Shown here: positions 1 to 11,229 of the stretch, piece after piece
Layout: every line of letters starts with the position of its first letter
How positions within the stretch are numbered: position 1 is the first letter of the stretch
Source of the DNA: Maricaulis maris
GTDB taxonomy: Bacteria > Pseudomonadota > Alphaproteobacteria > Caulobacterales > Maricaulaceae
NCBI RefSeq assembly: GCF_036322705.1
Contig: NZ_AP027270.1
Coordinates: 793,501 to 857,500, forward strand
Reading direction: 5' to 3'
DNA: 64,000 bases
The notes under the pieces: generated by a model
Told to the model about the DNA's origin: nothing
Database searches by the model: none
What the model saw: only the letters and a program-made list of their open reading frames with translations
Made by a program: the position numbers and the translations under genes

Positions 1-568
1 CATAGCGCGACTGGAACCAGGCTTTGTCGGTATTGACGCTGTCCCGGTAGACCACCGGGGCGATGGCATCGAAGAAGGCCAGCTCGCCTTCGCCGGTCTC
101 CTTCAGGATCGCCTCGGACAGGCTTTCCGAGGTCAGCGGACCGGTGGCGATGATGACGCTGTCCCAGTCCTCCGGCGGCAGGGCCGGGATTTCCTCGCGA
201 TTGATGGTGACCAGCGGATGCTCGGAGAGCTCTTTCGTGACGGCTTGCGAGAAGACGTCGCGATCGACAGCCAGCGCCCCGCCAGCGGGCAGGCGCGCGG
301 CATCACCCTGGCGCAGGATGATCGAGTCGAGGCGGCGCATTTCCTCGTGCAGGAGGCCGACCGCATTGGTGCGGTGATCATCCGAGCGGAAGGAGTTCGA
401 GCACACCAGCTCGGCCAGCCCGTCGGTATGGTGGGCGTGAGTGCCCTTCACGCCGCGCATCTCGTGCAGGATGACAGGAACGCCCTTGGAGACGAGCTGC
501 CAGGTTGCCTCGGAGCCGGCCATGCCGCCGCCGATGACGTGAACGGGTTTTATCGCTTGATCTGTCAT
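1..568 (-). CDS. trmFO: TrmFO, methylenetetrahydrofolate-dependent tRNA (uracil-54-C5) methyltransferase (3' end outside window)
   Basis: This enzyme makes 5-methyluridine at tRNA position 54 using FAD and methylenetetrahydrofolate. Only the first 189 residues are in the window; the gene runs leftward off its start. The ATG lies at 566-568 on the minus strand. The translation opens [20 protein letters not shown], whose GGGMAGSE is the family's N-terminal FAD-binding glycine motif, and [15 protein letters not shown] and CSNSFRSDD follow as in TrmFO. I see no strong Shine-Dalgarno sequence. The family is recognised from motifs alone. The alternative, a GidA/MnmG paralogue, is much longer and lacks the HEMRG segment. 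Confidence 0.93.
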   Translation of the reverse strand, partial: MTDQAIKPVHVIGGGMAGSEATWQLVSKGVPVILHEMRGVKGTHAHHTDGLAELVCSNSFRSDDHRTNAVGLLHEEMRRLDSIILRQGDAARLPAGGALAVDRDVFSQAVTKELSEHPLVTINREEIPALPPEDWDSVIIATGPLTSESLSEAILKETGEGELAFFDAIAPVVYRDSVNTDKAWFQSRY

Positions 569-671
569 GCGCGGCATATCGAGCCGGGGGACGAGGGAGT
601 CAAGCGGGCGCGGGCAGACTTGACGCCTTGCGGTGCCCGGTCAAAGCTCGTGATCAACGGGGGGTTGCGTC

Positions 672-1844
672 ATGAAGCAGGTTTGGGTTGCGCTATTGGC
701 GCTGATGGTCACGGCAACAGCTGGCGCGCAAGGGCTGCCGCCAGAGGTTACAGCCGCCTATCGGGCGTATCAGGCGGCATTGGATGCCGGCGACACCGTT
801 GCACTGCTCGAGAGTGCGCGGGGCGCTTACGAGGCCGGTGATGAGGCCGGTATCGACCGAGCCACGCTGGCGACCCTGGCTGAAAATTACGGGTTTGCCG
901 CGTCCTTGAACGGAGAATACGAGACCGCTCAACTTGCGTGGCGAAACGCGGCCCGCCTTTCGGACCGGGCCAATGCCGATCCGGTCGAGCGCGCCTGGCG
1001 TTGGCACAATGCGGCTCTGGTTGCGCTCCATAACGAGGATCGGAGTGACGCCTACGCCTGCTCCCGCAACGCGGCGAATGCGCTGGAAGAATTGGGTGCC
1101 GCCCTTGCTCCTGCGGCAGATTTCGCCGGAGATGCCTTCCTGACGCGGGCCGCGCTGGCGATGGGGCGCGGTCGTATTCACGAGGCTGGCGAGGCGGCCT
1201 TGCAGTCAGCGGCGGCCTTTGAGATATCCTTGGTCGAGCCGACCGCCAGCTATGGGCTCGCCCTGTTCTATGCTGGAATCTCGCAGACGCTGGACCGCGA
1301 CTTTGATGCGGCGACCTATTCGCTGCACATGGCGATCGACGTCATGGAGGAAAAGGCTCCTGATCATCCCGACAGGCGGACGATGAGGGCGGCCTTGGTT
1401 TCAGCGCGCGGCGCCCGGTTCGATGATGAGGCGGGCGGTGGTGATGAGGGGCCCGAGTCGCGTCTCAATGCGCGTCTCGCCGAGAACCCTTTCCACACCG
1501 CGCGCTATCTGGCGTCCGAGGCCGAGGATGAGGCTGACGAAGCCGACGGGACGGATGAAGGGGTTCCGTGTTGTGATGCTGCGCCGATCAGGCGGCGTGA
1601 ACCCAGCTATCCGATGGAAGCGGCCTACTCGGATCTTGATGGTGTTGTCTATGCGACCTTCGCTGTGACCGAGGAGGGCCGCACTGACGCGATTGAAGTG
1701 ACCGGCTCCTTCCCGCCCGGTGTCTTCGATCAAGCATCAATCAATGCCATTGAAGACTGGACCTATGAACCGGCGACACGCGACGGTGTTCCGGTGCGTC
1801 GCGAGGGCGTCGTAACCCGCTTTGACTTTCGTATGCGGCGCTGA
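672..1844 (+). CDS. Secreted helical-repeat protein with a C-terminal TonB domain
   Basis: This 390-residue protein has a cleavable-looking signal peptide (about residues 1-19, ending AGAQ). An Ala-rich helical region follows (about 20-250) and resembles degenerate TPR repeats. The last 90 residues match a TonB C-terminal domain: the segments EPSYPMEAAYSDLDG and INAIEDWTYEPA correspond to the usual YP..A...G.V....V and A....W.F.PA pattern. Unlike a true TonB it has no N-terminal membrane anchor followed by a proline-rich spacer, so it probably does not energise receptors directly. An acidic stretch and a CC pair (about residues 297-298) precede the domain. A G-rich Shine-Dalgarno (GGGGGG, 659-664) supports the ATG at 672. 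Function unknown. Confidence 0.8.
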   Translation: MKQVWVALLALMVTATAGAQGLPPEVTAAYRAYQAALDAGDTVALLESARGAYEAGDEAGIDRATLATLAENYGFAASLNGEYETAQLAWRNAARLSDRANADPVERAWRWHNAALVALHNEDRSDAYACSRNAANALEELGAALAPAADFAGDAFLTRAALAMGRGRIHEAGEAALQSAAAFEISLVEPTASYGLALFYAGISQTLDRDFDAATYSLHMAIDVMEEKAPDHPDRRTMRAALVSARGARFDDEAGGGDEGPESRLNARLAENPFHTARYLASEAEDEADEADGTDEGVPCCDAAPIRRREPSYPMEAAYSDLDGVVYATFAVTEEGRTDAIEVTGSFPPGVFDQASINAIEDWTYEPATRDGVPVRREGVVTRFDFRMRR

Positions 1845-1930
1845 CGCACCCTGTCTGTGCGCGACCGCGCGTCGCGCTTGATCCTTGCGGGCAGGGCGGT
1901 ATCTCTGTGCCGGTGTCCTTCGGAGCCGTC

Positions 1931-2821
1931 ATGTCCAGTCAGCCCATCCCCGTCCTGCGCAGTGCGGGTGCCGCCTACAGCTTCCTGTATGCCCATTGGC
2001 GCCGCTTCCTGCTGGCCGCTGCGCCCTTCACGCTGGCCTATGCCGTTCAGCTCTGGCTCGCCCAGAAGGCGCTGGGTGCGCCACTGTCCGGCTTCTGGCT
2101 GACCCTTGACGCCACGGCGATGATTGCCCTGACGGTGGGTAGCCTCGCCTTTTCGGCGATGAGTTTCCGGCTGGCGGTGCGCGGCGAATATGCGGGCCAG
2201 TGGGGTTTGCGCCTCGGCGGTGATGAGTGGCGATTGTTCGTGGTGGCGCTGCTCAATGCGGCCCTGGTGCTGATCGTCGCCCTGTTGACCGCGATGTTTG
2301 CCTTTGTCGTCTTCAGCACGATTGCCGGTGGTGCCATCGAGCAGGCCGGCATTGATCCGGAAGCGGCCGGCGTCGATCTGCCGACCGCCATGAGCTACAT
2401 GTCGACCGCGGACTGGGTTGCCGCCTGGGTGGTCAACGGGATCGCCTTCCTGCTGGTCGCCTGGCTGGTCGCCCGCTTGTCGATGTCCTTCCCGGCCAGT
2501 TTCGCCCAACAGGCTGTGCGGGTGCTGTCGGTGTGGACGCTGAGCGAAGGCCAGGCCTGGCGGATTCTGGGGGCCATGGCGCTGGCGGCACTGCCCTTGA
2601 TGCTGGTCCAGATCGGTCTTTACGAGCTTGTCTGTCTTGCCCTCGACGCACGCCCCCTGATGACGCCCGTGACCGTCGGCGACGAAGTCATGACGTCGGG
2701 CGGGTTTGCCCGGGCGCCGGAATATCTGCGGGTGACGGGGCTGTTCTCGGTCATCAACCTGCCGGTGATGGCAGGTCTCTATGCCCAGTTCTACAAGGTT
2801 CGCAGCGCCGAAACCGCCTAG
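1931..2821 (+). CDS. Multi-pass membrane protein, first of three tandem paralogues
   Basis: A 296-residue protein with about six hydrophobic segments and no recognised enzymatic motif. It shares with the next two genes the same order: N-terminal membrane helix, a cytoplasmic-looking loop with the pattern R(L/F)...GE....(I/L)..R(L/F)GG(D/E)E, then a helix pair. Here the loop reads LRLGGDEWRL. The ATG at 1931 is preferred over an upstream GTG at 1907 because it starts just before the conserved N-terminal region. Three consecutive paralogues on the same strand, separated by short gaps, suggest local duplication and one transcription unit. Function unknown; a transporter or envelope role is only a guess. 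Confidence 0.75.
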   Translation: MSSQPIPVLRSAGAAYSFLYAHWRRFLLAAAPFTLAYAVQLWLAQKALGAPLSGFWLTLDATAMIALTVGSLAFSAMSFRLAVRGEYAGQWGLRLGGDEWRLFVVALLNAALVLIVALLTAMFAFVVFSTIAGGAIEQAGIDPEAAGVDLPTAMSYMSTADWVAAWVVNGIAFLLVAWLVARLSMSFPASFAQQAVRVLSVWTLSEGQAWRILGAMALAALPLMLVQIGLYELVCLALDARPLMTPVTVGDEVMTSGGFARAPEYLRVTGLFSVINLPVMAGLYAQFYKVRSAETA

Positions 2822-2908
2822 CGGGACGGATCCAGCCCGCTTCCCGGTGGTGCTTTGCCCCGGATTGCGCATGATGGGACCATCATGACGCAAAGGCAGG
2901 GGGCTGAC

Positions 2909-3964
2909 ATGGCCACGCAGAGCTTTGATATCGGCAAGGGCATCTTCTGGTTTTTCATCCGCTTCGGCGAACGACCGGCCGGCGCGCTCTGGCTGATGCT
3001 GTTCCAGACCCTGTGTGTGCTGGCCCTGATGGGCGTTGGCGTGCTGGTGATGGGCCCGGCCTATCTCAACCTGTTCGAGCTGATCGGGGCCGATGCGACC
3101 GGCCATCTCGCGGACGCCGAGGCGGCCCGCCTGGTCCTCGACGTCATGATGCCATTCCTCACTTACGGCTTCCTGATTGTTCCGGTCACGCTGTTGCTTG
3201 CCGTGATGTTCCAGGCGGCCTGGTTGCGCTTCCTGACCAAGGGCGAGATCAAGCCGGTCATCCCGCTGCGCCTCGGTGGCGACGAGCTGCGCCTGATCGG
3301 CGTCAACCTGCTCTACCTCGCGGTGGCGGTCATGGCCTATTTCGGGATTGTCACCGTGCTGGGTCTATTCGGCTTCGGCGCCATCATGATGGCCCAGGAT
3401 AGTGGCGGTTCCGCTGCGATGGGGATTAGTGCAGGCCTGTTGATCGGCACCGGGGTGCTCGGTGTCCTGATTGGCCTGGTCATTCTCGGCGTCCGCCTGG
3501 CCTCGGCACCGGCGCTGACCGTGCTGGATGGCCGTCTGCGCTTCTTCGAGAGCTGGGAGGCCAGCAAGGGCGTCTTCTGGGCACTGCTGGCCAGCTATGT
3601 TGTCGTTTATGTCCTGATGGGTCTTGTCGGCGGCATTCTGGGCGTCATCGTTCAACTCATTCTGCTCGCGGCTTTCCTGCCCATGATCATCGAATTCGTC
3701 GACCTGGCCGACCACGGCCAGATGGCGGACCCGGACGCCGTGCTCGCCAGCCTCCAGTCCAGCTTCACCGAGCCGGGCACGATTGTGGCGATGATCGCCG
3801 GTTTTGCGGTGCTCTACGCGATTCAGGTCCTTCTGGAAGGGATCTGGCATTCGGTCGGTGCCTATAACGCCGTGCGCGTCCGCAGCGGCGGCGAGGGCGA
3901 GGCGGGCGACGCTCCGGTCCTCGGCAAGGATCACCCGATGGGCGCCTCGCCCAGCGAGGGCTGA
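2909..3964 (+). CDS. Multi-pass membrane protein, second of three tandem paralogues
   Basis: A 351-residue hydrophobic protein, the longest of the trio. The shared loop is the clearest copy: RFLTKGEIKP followed by PLRLGGDELRLIG. A second shared element, a W-E/Q-A-x-K-G motif ahead of a membrane helix, reads SWEASKGVFW here and TWQAMKGRIG in the third copy. The ATG at 2909 is chosen because AGGGGG lies at suitable spacing upstream; in-frame ATG 2885 is the alternative. Its C-terminal tail is hydrophilic and Gly/Ala-rich. No catalytic motif seen. The family is not one I can name with confidence. Confidence 0.75.
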   Translation: MATQSFDIGKGIFWFFIRFGERPAGALWLMLFQTLCVLALMGVGVLVMGPAYLNLFELIGADATGHLADAEAARLVLDVMMPFLTYGFLIVPVTLLLAVMFQAAWLRFLTKGEIKPVIPLRLGGDELRLIGVNLLYLAVAVMAYFGIVTVLGLFGFGAIMMAQDSGGSAAMGISAGLLIGTGVLGVLIGLVILGVRLASAPALTVLDGRLRFFESWEASKGVFWALLASYVVVYVLMGLVGGILGVIVQLILLAAFLPMIIEFVDLADHGQMADPDAVLASLQSSFTEPGTIVAMIAGFAVLYAIQVLLEGIWHSVGAYNAVRVRSGGEGEAGDAPVLGKDHPMGASPSEG

Positions 3965-4062
3965 CGGGCAGCGATCATGCCGGCAAACCGATGGGGGACG
4001 AACCCCGGTCTGGTTGCTTGCGTCTGGCCATGCTAGAGGCACACGAAGCGCTGGGGAAATTC

Positions 4063-4944
4063 ATGAAAGACATCAATCCGATGAACGCGGTCGCCCTGTT
4101 CCTGGTTGTCGGGAAACTGCGGCCGAATTCGACGACCGTGCTGGCGGGCTGGACCTTCGTCTGGTTCTTTCTGGTCAGTCTCCTGCAGCTCACCCTGCAG
4201 CCAGTGCCGCCGGCCCCCGGCGCGGAAGTCGGTCCGGCCATGGCGTCCTATTTCGCCAGCCTGGCGGTGATGCTGCCGATCGGATTGATCAGCTGGGCGC
4301 TGCCCTTTGCAGCCTGGATGCGTCTGCTGACGACCGGCCAGGGTAATGGCCTCATTCCCTTCCGCTTTGGCGCCGAGGAATTCTGGGCGCTGGCAGTGCT
4401 TCTGGCGCTGTTCGCGACCTACCTGGTTGCGATGGTGGTCGTGACCGTCATCGCCGTGGTCCTCGTGAGCCTGGTTCCGCTGCTGGCTTTTCTGGGGATT
4501 TTTGTGGTTCCGGCCGTCACCGTGGCGGTGGTCTATATCGGCCTCCGGTTGACCCCGGCAGCCGCGCTCAGCGCAATGACGCACCGCTTTGCCATCACGG
4601 CGACCTGGCAGGCCATGAAGGGCCGGATCGGCTCCGTCCTGATGGCCTGGCTGGTCGTCGTCGCGGCCATGATTGCCGCCAGCATCGTAATGATGGCGCT
4701 CGGCCTGGTGATCCCCTCCTTCAACCTGCAGCAGGAAATGATGCAGATGCTGACCGGCGGGCCGCGGCCCGGCCTGGCTCAGCTGCTACCCTTTGCCTTC
4801 GTCAACATGGTGTTGAGCCTGCCGGTCACGCTGATGGGCTACAGCGTGACGGCCTACTACGCGATGGCGATCAGTGGCCGTGATGATGACTGGATGCGCG
4901 CGATTGCCGAGGCGGAAGCCCAAGCAGAGGGCGGGGTCGGGTAG
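4063..4944 (+). CDS. Multi-pass membrane protein, third of three tandem paralogues
   Basis: A 293-residue membrane protein with the paralogue loop in diverged form (RLLTTGQGNG, then PFRFGAEEFW) and the TWQAMKG element. The start at 4063 (MKDINPMNAV) aligns with the start of the hydrophobic region; an upstream in-frame ATG at 3991 would add an unlikely non-conserved leader. The gene ends 5 bases from the end of convergently transcribed uvrA, with no obvious terminator in the gap. Function unknown. Confidence 0.75.
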   Translation: MKDINPMNAVALFLVVGKLRPNSTTVLAGWTFVWFFLVSLLQLTLQPVPPAPGAEVGPAMASYFASLAVMLPIGLISWALPFAAWMRLLTTGQGNGLIPFRFGAEEFWALAVLLALFATYLVAMVVVTVIAVVLVSLVPLLAFLGIFVVPAVTVAVVYIGLRLTPAAALSAMTHRFAITATWQAMKGRIGSVLMAWLVVVAAMIAASIVMMALGLVIPSFNLQQEMMQMLTGGPRPGLAQLLPFAFVNMVLSLPVTLMGYSVTAYYAMAISGRDDDWMRAIAEAEAQAEGGVG

Positions 4945-4949
4945 CCAGG

Positions 4950-7823
<2,874 letters not shown>

Positions 7824-7879
7824 GCGTCTGCCTGTCTCCGGTCGGTCGCGCCTGTCGGTTGGGAATCACAACCGGTCTG

Positions 7880-7894
7880 GAACGTTAGGGGAAC
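7880..7894 (-). promoter_or_regulatory. SOS box (LexA operator) upstream of uvrA
   Basis: Read on the minus strand the site is GTTCCCCTAACGTTC, an exact GTTC-N7-GTTC direct repeat. This is the established LexA-binding consensus of alphaproteobacteria. It lies 57 bases upstream of the uvrA ATG, where it could occlude the promoter. Confidence 0.85.
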
Positions 7895-8097
7895 ATCGCA
7901 CGATCTGTCCAGCGCACGACATGATCGCCCTGAAATAGGACGCACACGGGTCCGGGTCCAGCGCCGTACGCGGGACCCCTGACAGCGTTGTGGCAGCAGG
8001 GGGCGGGGCCAAATGTGATTGGCCTGAGTCGGTTGGCTGGACTCTCCTCGCCGCCTCCTTTCAAATCGCCCGACTCGCGGTCCGGAATTGACGCGCG

Positions 8098-8112
8098 GAA
8101 CAGAATGTGAAC
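8098..8112 (+). promoter_or_regulatory. SOS box (LexA operator) upstream of ssb
   Basis: The sequence GAACAGAATGTGAAC is an exact GAAC-N7-GAAC repeat, the reverse complement of GTTC-N7-GTTC. It ends 50 bases before the ssb start codon. Two such elements in one short divergent region make a chance match unlikely. Confidence 0.8.
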
Positions 8113-8162
8113 ACTAGGCGGCCCGCCCGGAGAGGCGAGGCTGCAAGGATGGAGAACGGGCG

Positions 8163-8663
8163 ATGGCGGGAAGCGTCAACAAGGTAATTCTGGTCGGCAA
8201 TCTGGGACGTGATCCGGAAATTCGCCGCATGAACAATGGCGACCCGGTCGTCAATCTCTCGGTCGCGACCTCCGAGAGCTGGCGCGACAAGTCCTCCGGC
8301 GAACGCCGCGAGAAGACCGAGTGGCACCGTGTCGTGATCTTCAACGACAATCTCGCCAAGGTCGCCGAGAATTACCTCAAGAAGGGCTCCAAGGTTTACG
8401 TCGAAGGCCAGCTGCAGACCCGCAAATGGACCGACCAGAACGGCCAGGAGAAATACTCCACCGAGGTCGTGCTGCAGCGTTTCCGGGGCGAGCTGACCAT
8501 GCTGGACGGCCGCAATGAAGGTGGTTCCGGCGGCAGCTTTGGCGGCGGTAGCAGCGGCGGCTATGACGAGATGGGCGGCGGCTCCGGTGGCGGCCAGCGC
8601 TCGGTTGACGGACCCAAGGAAGACTTCCGCAATGCAGATCTCGATGATGAAATCCCGTTCTAG
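8163..8663 (+). CDS. ssb: Single-stranded DNA-binding protein
   Basis: A 166-residue SSB that coats single-stranded DNA in replication, recombination and repair. The N-terminal OB fold (about residues 1-112) begins [19 protein letters not shown] and includes [10 protein letters not shown] and [15 protein letters not shown]. It is followed by a Gly/Ser-rich linker and the acidic tip DLDDEIPF, which binds partner repair proteins. An SOS box lies upstream. The last codons overlap the start of the next gene. Confidence 0.98.
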   Translation: MAGSVNKVILVGNLGRDPEIRRMNNGDPVVNLSVATSESWRDKSSGERREKTEWHRVVIFNDNLAKVAENYLKKGSKVYVEGQLQTRKWTDQNGQEKYSTEVVLQRFRGELTMLDGRNEGGSGGSFGGGSSGGYDEMGGGSGGGQRSVDGPKEDFRNADLDDEIPF

Positions 8664-9378
8664 CCTTCTCAAGCAGATCGCGGCCGGCGTCCTCGCCACC
8701 AGCCTGGCGGGTGGTGCCGGTTTGGCCCAGGACCAGGCCACCGACCCCAATGCCCGGTCGCCCGAGATCGTGATCGTCCCGGTCGGCGAGGATGGCAGCG
8801 AGGCCCACTTCGTGGTCGGAGACATGGCCTGGGGTGATGTGCTGGGTATCCTGAACCAGCTCCAGAGCCAGCCGTCCGAACAGACCATCGAGGTTGCGCA
8901 GAGCCTTTGGACCTCGCGCGATGTCAATCCGCCCTTTTTCCTGTTTGAACTGGCGCGGCTGACAGCCGAATCCGATCCGACCTTTGCGGTTCAGGCCTAT
9001 TTCCTGGGCCGGTCGCGGACGATGTATGACGCCGCCCGCTGCCTCGATTCCTCGGCACTGGATGTGATCAACGAAGCCTCGGCCTATGCGGGCGACGTGG
9101 TGGTCCAGGTCATCGCGAACCGTCCCGAGCTGACCATCGAGGCGATCGAGCACGTGATCGAGACCGAGGGCGCCTTCGCCAGCGAAGCCTCGCCCTGGTG
9201 GGCCTGTTCTTTCGGATCGAGTGCGTATTTTGCAGCCGTGAATGGCGACACGCTGGCAAGCGATGAATGGCTGATCGTCGAGAGCCGCTGGCCGTCGGTG
9301 CGCAGTCGGATTGAGGCCAATCTGCAGAACAACCTCACCATGATGCGCGACGCTGTCGCTGCGGCAACGGCGCAATAG
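8644..9378 (+). CDS. Secreted protein of unknown function
   Basis: About 244 residues with a typical signal peptide (MKSRSS..., hydrophobic core [15 protein letters not shown], cut near GLAQ). The mature part is acidic, with two cysteines (ARCLD and WWACS), and matches no family I recognise. In-frame ATGs occur at 8632, 8644 and 8647, all inside the end of ssb. The reading frame therefore overlaps ssb by about 20 bases, which suggests translational coupling. Which ATG is used cannot be decided from the sequence. Confidence 0.7.
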   Translation: MMKSRSSLLKQIAAGVLATSLAGGAGLAQDQATDPNARSPEIVIVPVGEDGSEAHFVVGDMAWGDVLGILNQLQSQPSEQTIEVAQSLWTSRDVNPPFFLFELARLTAESDPTFAVQAYFLGRSRTMYDAARCLDSSALDVINEASAYAGDVVVQVIANRPELTIEAIEHVIETEGAFASEASPWWACSFGSSAYFAAVNGDTLASDEWLIVESRWPSVRSRIEANLQNNLTMMRDAVAAATAQ

Positions 9379-9464
9379 CGCATCCGGGTCTCAGCGGGCC
9401 GGTCCGAACTGGACGGCAGCCTTGAATCGGTGCGCTCTGGGGCGTGTCCGGGGAGGGCGCTTCG

Positions 9465-10760
9465 ATGAATGTTCTGATTGCCGGTGCCAGCGGTTTCATC
9501 GGCTCTCATATCGCGGCCCGCTTTCATGCGCTCGGCCATGACGTCCGGGCTGCAGCGCGCGGCGTCGATGCAGCGCAAAGGCGCTCGCCCTGGCTGGACT
9601 GGGTCGGCTGTGATTTCCGCCATGACCGGGTCGAGGACTGGCGTCCACGCCTCGTGGGCGTGGATGTCGTGGTCAATTGTGTCGGCGTCCTCCAGGACGG
9701 GCTCGGCGATGACAGCCGGGCCGCCCATGTCGATGGCGCCGCGGCGCTGTTCCGGGCTTGTGAGCAGGCGGGCGTCCGCCGGGTCATTCATCTCTCTGCC
9801 GTCGGGGTCGAGGCCGCTGCCCGGTCTGCCTACGCCGACGACAAGCTCGCCGGAGAGGCGGCACTCGCGGCCTGCGACCTGGACTGGTTGATCCTGCGCC
9901 CTTCGCTGGTGATCGCCCGCAATGTCTATGGCGGGACGGCACTGATCCGCAGCCTGTGCGGGCTTCCACTGGTGACGCCGGTTGTCGGTGGCGAGCAGGT
10001 GTTCCGGCCGATCGGCATGGACGATTTGTGCGAGGCCGTGGTCAGCCTCGCCGAGCCGGCTGCCCCGAGCCGGACCCGGTTCGACCTGGCCGGACCCGAG
10101 CGCGTCAGCCTGGCCGAAACGGTGCGGGCCTACCGCCGCTGGCTCGGCTTCGGTGAGAGCCGGATCTGGGCAGTCCCGCGCTGGCTGGCGCGTCCGGCCT
10201 TCCTGTTCGGCGACCTGCTCGGCTGGATGGGTATTCGCACCTCGATGCGCAGCAATGCGCTCAAGCAGCTGGACTTCGATGTCGAAGGCGACCCGACGGC
10301 CTGGCGCGCCGCGACCGGCGCCACCCCGCTTGGCTTCCATGACTGGCTGGCGGCCCATCCGGCCGGTGTTCAGGATCGCTGGCATGCGCGGCTCGGTCTC
10401 GTCCGGCCTCTCGCGCGCTGGGCGTTGGGTCTTTATTGGCTGATGACCGGTGTGCTCGCGCTGACCCTGGCGAAGTCGAATGGACTGGCGCTTCTGGAGG
10501 CCGGCGGGTTTGCCGACCCGGTCCAGCTGCCCGTGCTCTGGGCCACCTCGCTGTTTGATATCGCCCTGGGACTGGGCATGCTGGCCAAGTGGCGCGTGCG
10601 CGCGCTGGTCGCGATCATGCTCGCCGGCACGGTTGGTTATGTCGTCGTCCTGAGCGTCATGTCGCCCGCGCTCTGGGCTGATCCGCTCGGGCCGATACTC
10701 AAACTCCTGCCGATGATGGGGCTCGCCCTGATGATCGCCGCCACCGAGGATGAGCGCTGA
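9465..10760 (+). CDS. NAD(P)-dependent epimerase/dehydratase-type SDR fused to a DoxX-like membrane domain
   Basis: A 431-residue two-part protein. Residues 1-290 form an extended SDR fold: the glycine motif GASGFIGSH lies at 7-15, with VNCVGV and a downstream LSAVGV segment. The usual catalytic YxxxK is represented only by YADDK. The last 130 residues carry four hydrophobic helices (LGLYWLMTGVLAL onward) resembling the DoxX-like domain often fused to such SDRs. Substrate unknown. The ATG at 9465 follows a GGGGAGGG Shine-Dalgarno. The stop overlaps the next start (TGATG), so the two are probably co-translated. Confidence 0.85.
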   Translation: MNVLIAGASGFIGSHIAARFHALGHDVRAAARGVDAAQRRSPWLDWVGCDFRHDRVEDWRPRLVGVDVVVNCVGVLQDGLGDDSRAAHVDGAAALFRACEQAGVRRVIHLSAVGVEAAARSAYADDKLAGEAALAACDLDWLILRPSLVIARNVYGGTALIRSLCGLPLVTPVVGGEQVFRPIGMDDLCEAVVSLAEPAAPSRTRFDLAGPERVSLAETVRAYRRWLGFGESRIWAVPRWLARPAFLFGDLLGWMGIRTSMRSNALKQLDFDVEGDPTAWRAATGATPLGFHDWLAAHPAGVQDRWHARLGLVRPLARWALGLYWLMTGVLALTLAKSNGLALLEAGGFADPVQLPVLWATSLFDIALGLGMLAKWRVRALVAIMLAGTVGYVVVLSVMSPALWADPLGPILKLLPMMGLALMIAATEDER

Positions 10761-11221
10761 TGGAGCTCTACCCGGTCCTGCGCCTGGTCCATATCCTTGG
10801 CGCCGCCGTGCTGTTCGGCTCGGGCTCGGCCATCGCCTTCTTCATGCTGATGGCCTGGCGCAGCGGTGACCGCGCGGCCTTCGCCCTGGTGGCGCGCCAC
10901 GTCGTGCTGGCCGACTGGGTGTTCACCGCAAGCGCGGTGATCGCCCAGCCACTGTCAGGGCTGGCGCTGGCGCATGTGGCCGGCTGGTCGTTGACTGCGC
11001 CCTGGCTGATGGCGAGCGTCGCGCTCTACCTTTTTATCGGCGCCTGCTGGCTCCCGGTGGTGTGGATCCAGATGCGGGTCAAGCAACGCCTGGCCGAGAC
11101 CACCGGTGCGGACATCCCGGATGATGTGCATCGGCTGATGCGGGTCTGGTTTGCGCTGGGCTGGCCTGCCTTTGCGGCGCTCATTGCCATTGTCTGGCTG
11201 ATGATCACCAAGCCGGGTTAG
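10760..11221 (+). CDS. DUF2269-type integral membrane protein
   Basis: A 153-residue protein with four predicted membrane helices. The N-terminal pattern YPVLRLVHILGAAVLFGSG and the later VLADWVFT fit the DUF2269 family, of unknown biochemical role. It overlaps the upstream SDR/DoxX-like gene by one base. Genes of this family often sit beside such SDR proteins, which supports a shared membrane-associated redox function, but that is inference. Confidence 0.85.
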   Translation: MELYPVLRLVHILGAAVLFGSGSAIAFFMLMAWRSGDRAAFALVARHVVLADWVFTASAVIAQPLSGLALAHVAGWSLTAPWLMASVALYLFIGACWLPVVWIQMRVKQRLAETTGADIPDDVHRLMRVWFALGWPAFAALIAIVWLMITKPG

Positions 11222-11229
11222 CCCATCAA

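Larger units (their letters stand above)
7824..8162. other. uvrA-ssb divergent intergenic region
   Basis: This 339-base region separates the divergent uvrA and ssb start codons. It contains two GAAC-N7-GAAC elements, one close to each gene, and no convincing additional coding sequence. I could not assign -35/-10 promoter hexamers with confidence. Confidence 0.6.

Noticed and set aside
8377..10385. Long minus-strand open frames opposite ssb and the SDR gene
   Set aside because: These are antisense frames of genes with clear protein motifs. No independent coding evidence was seen.
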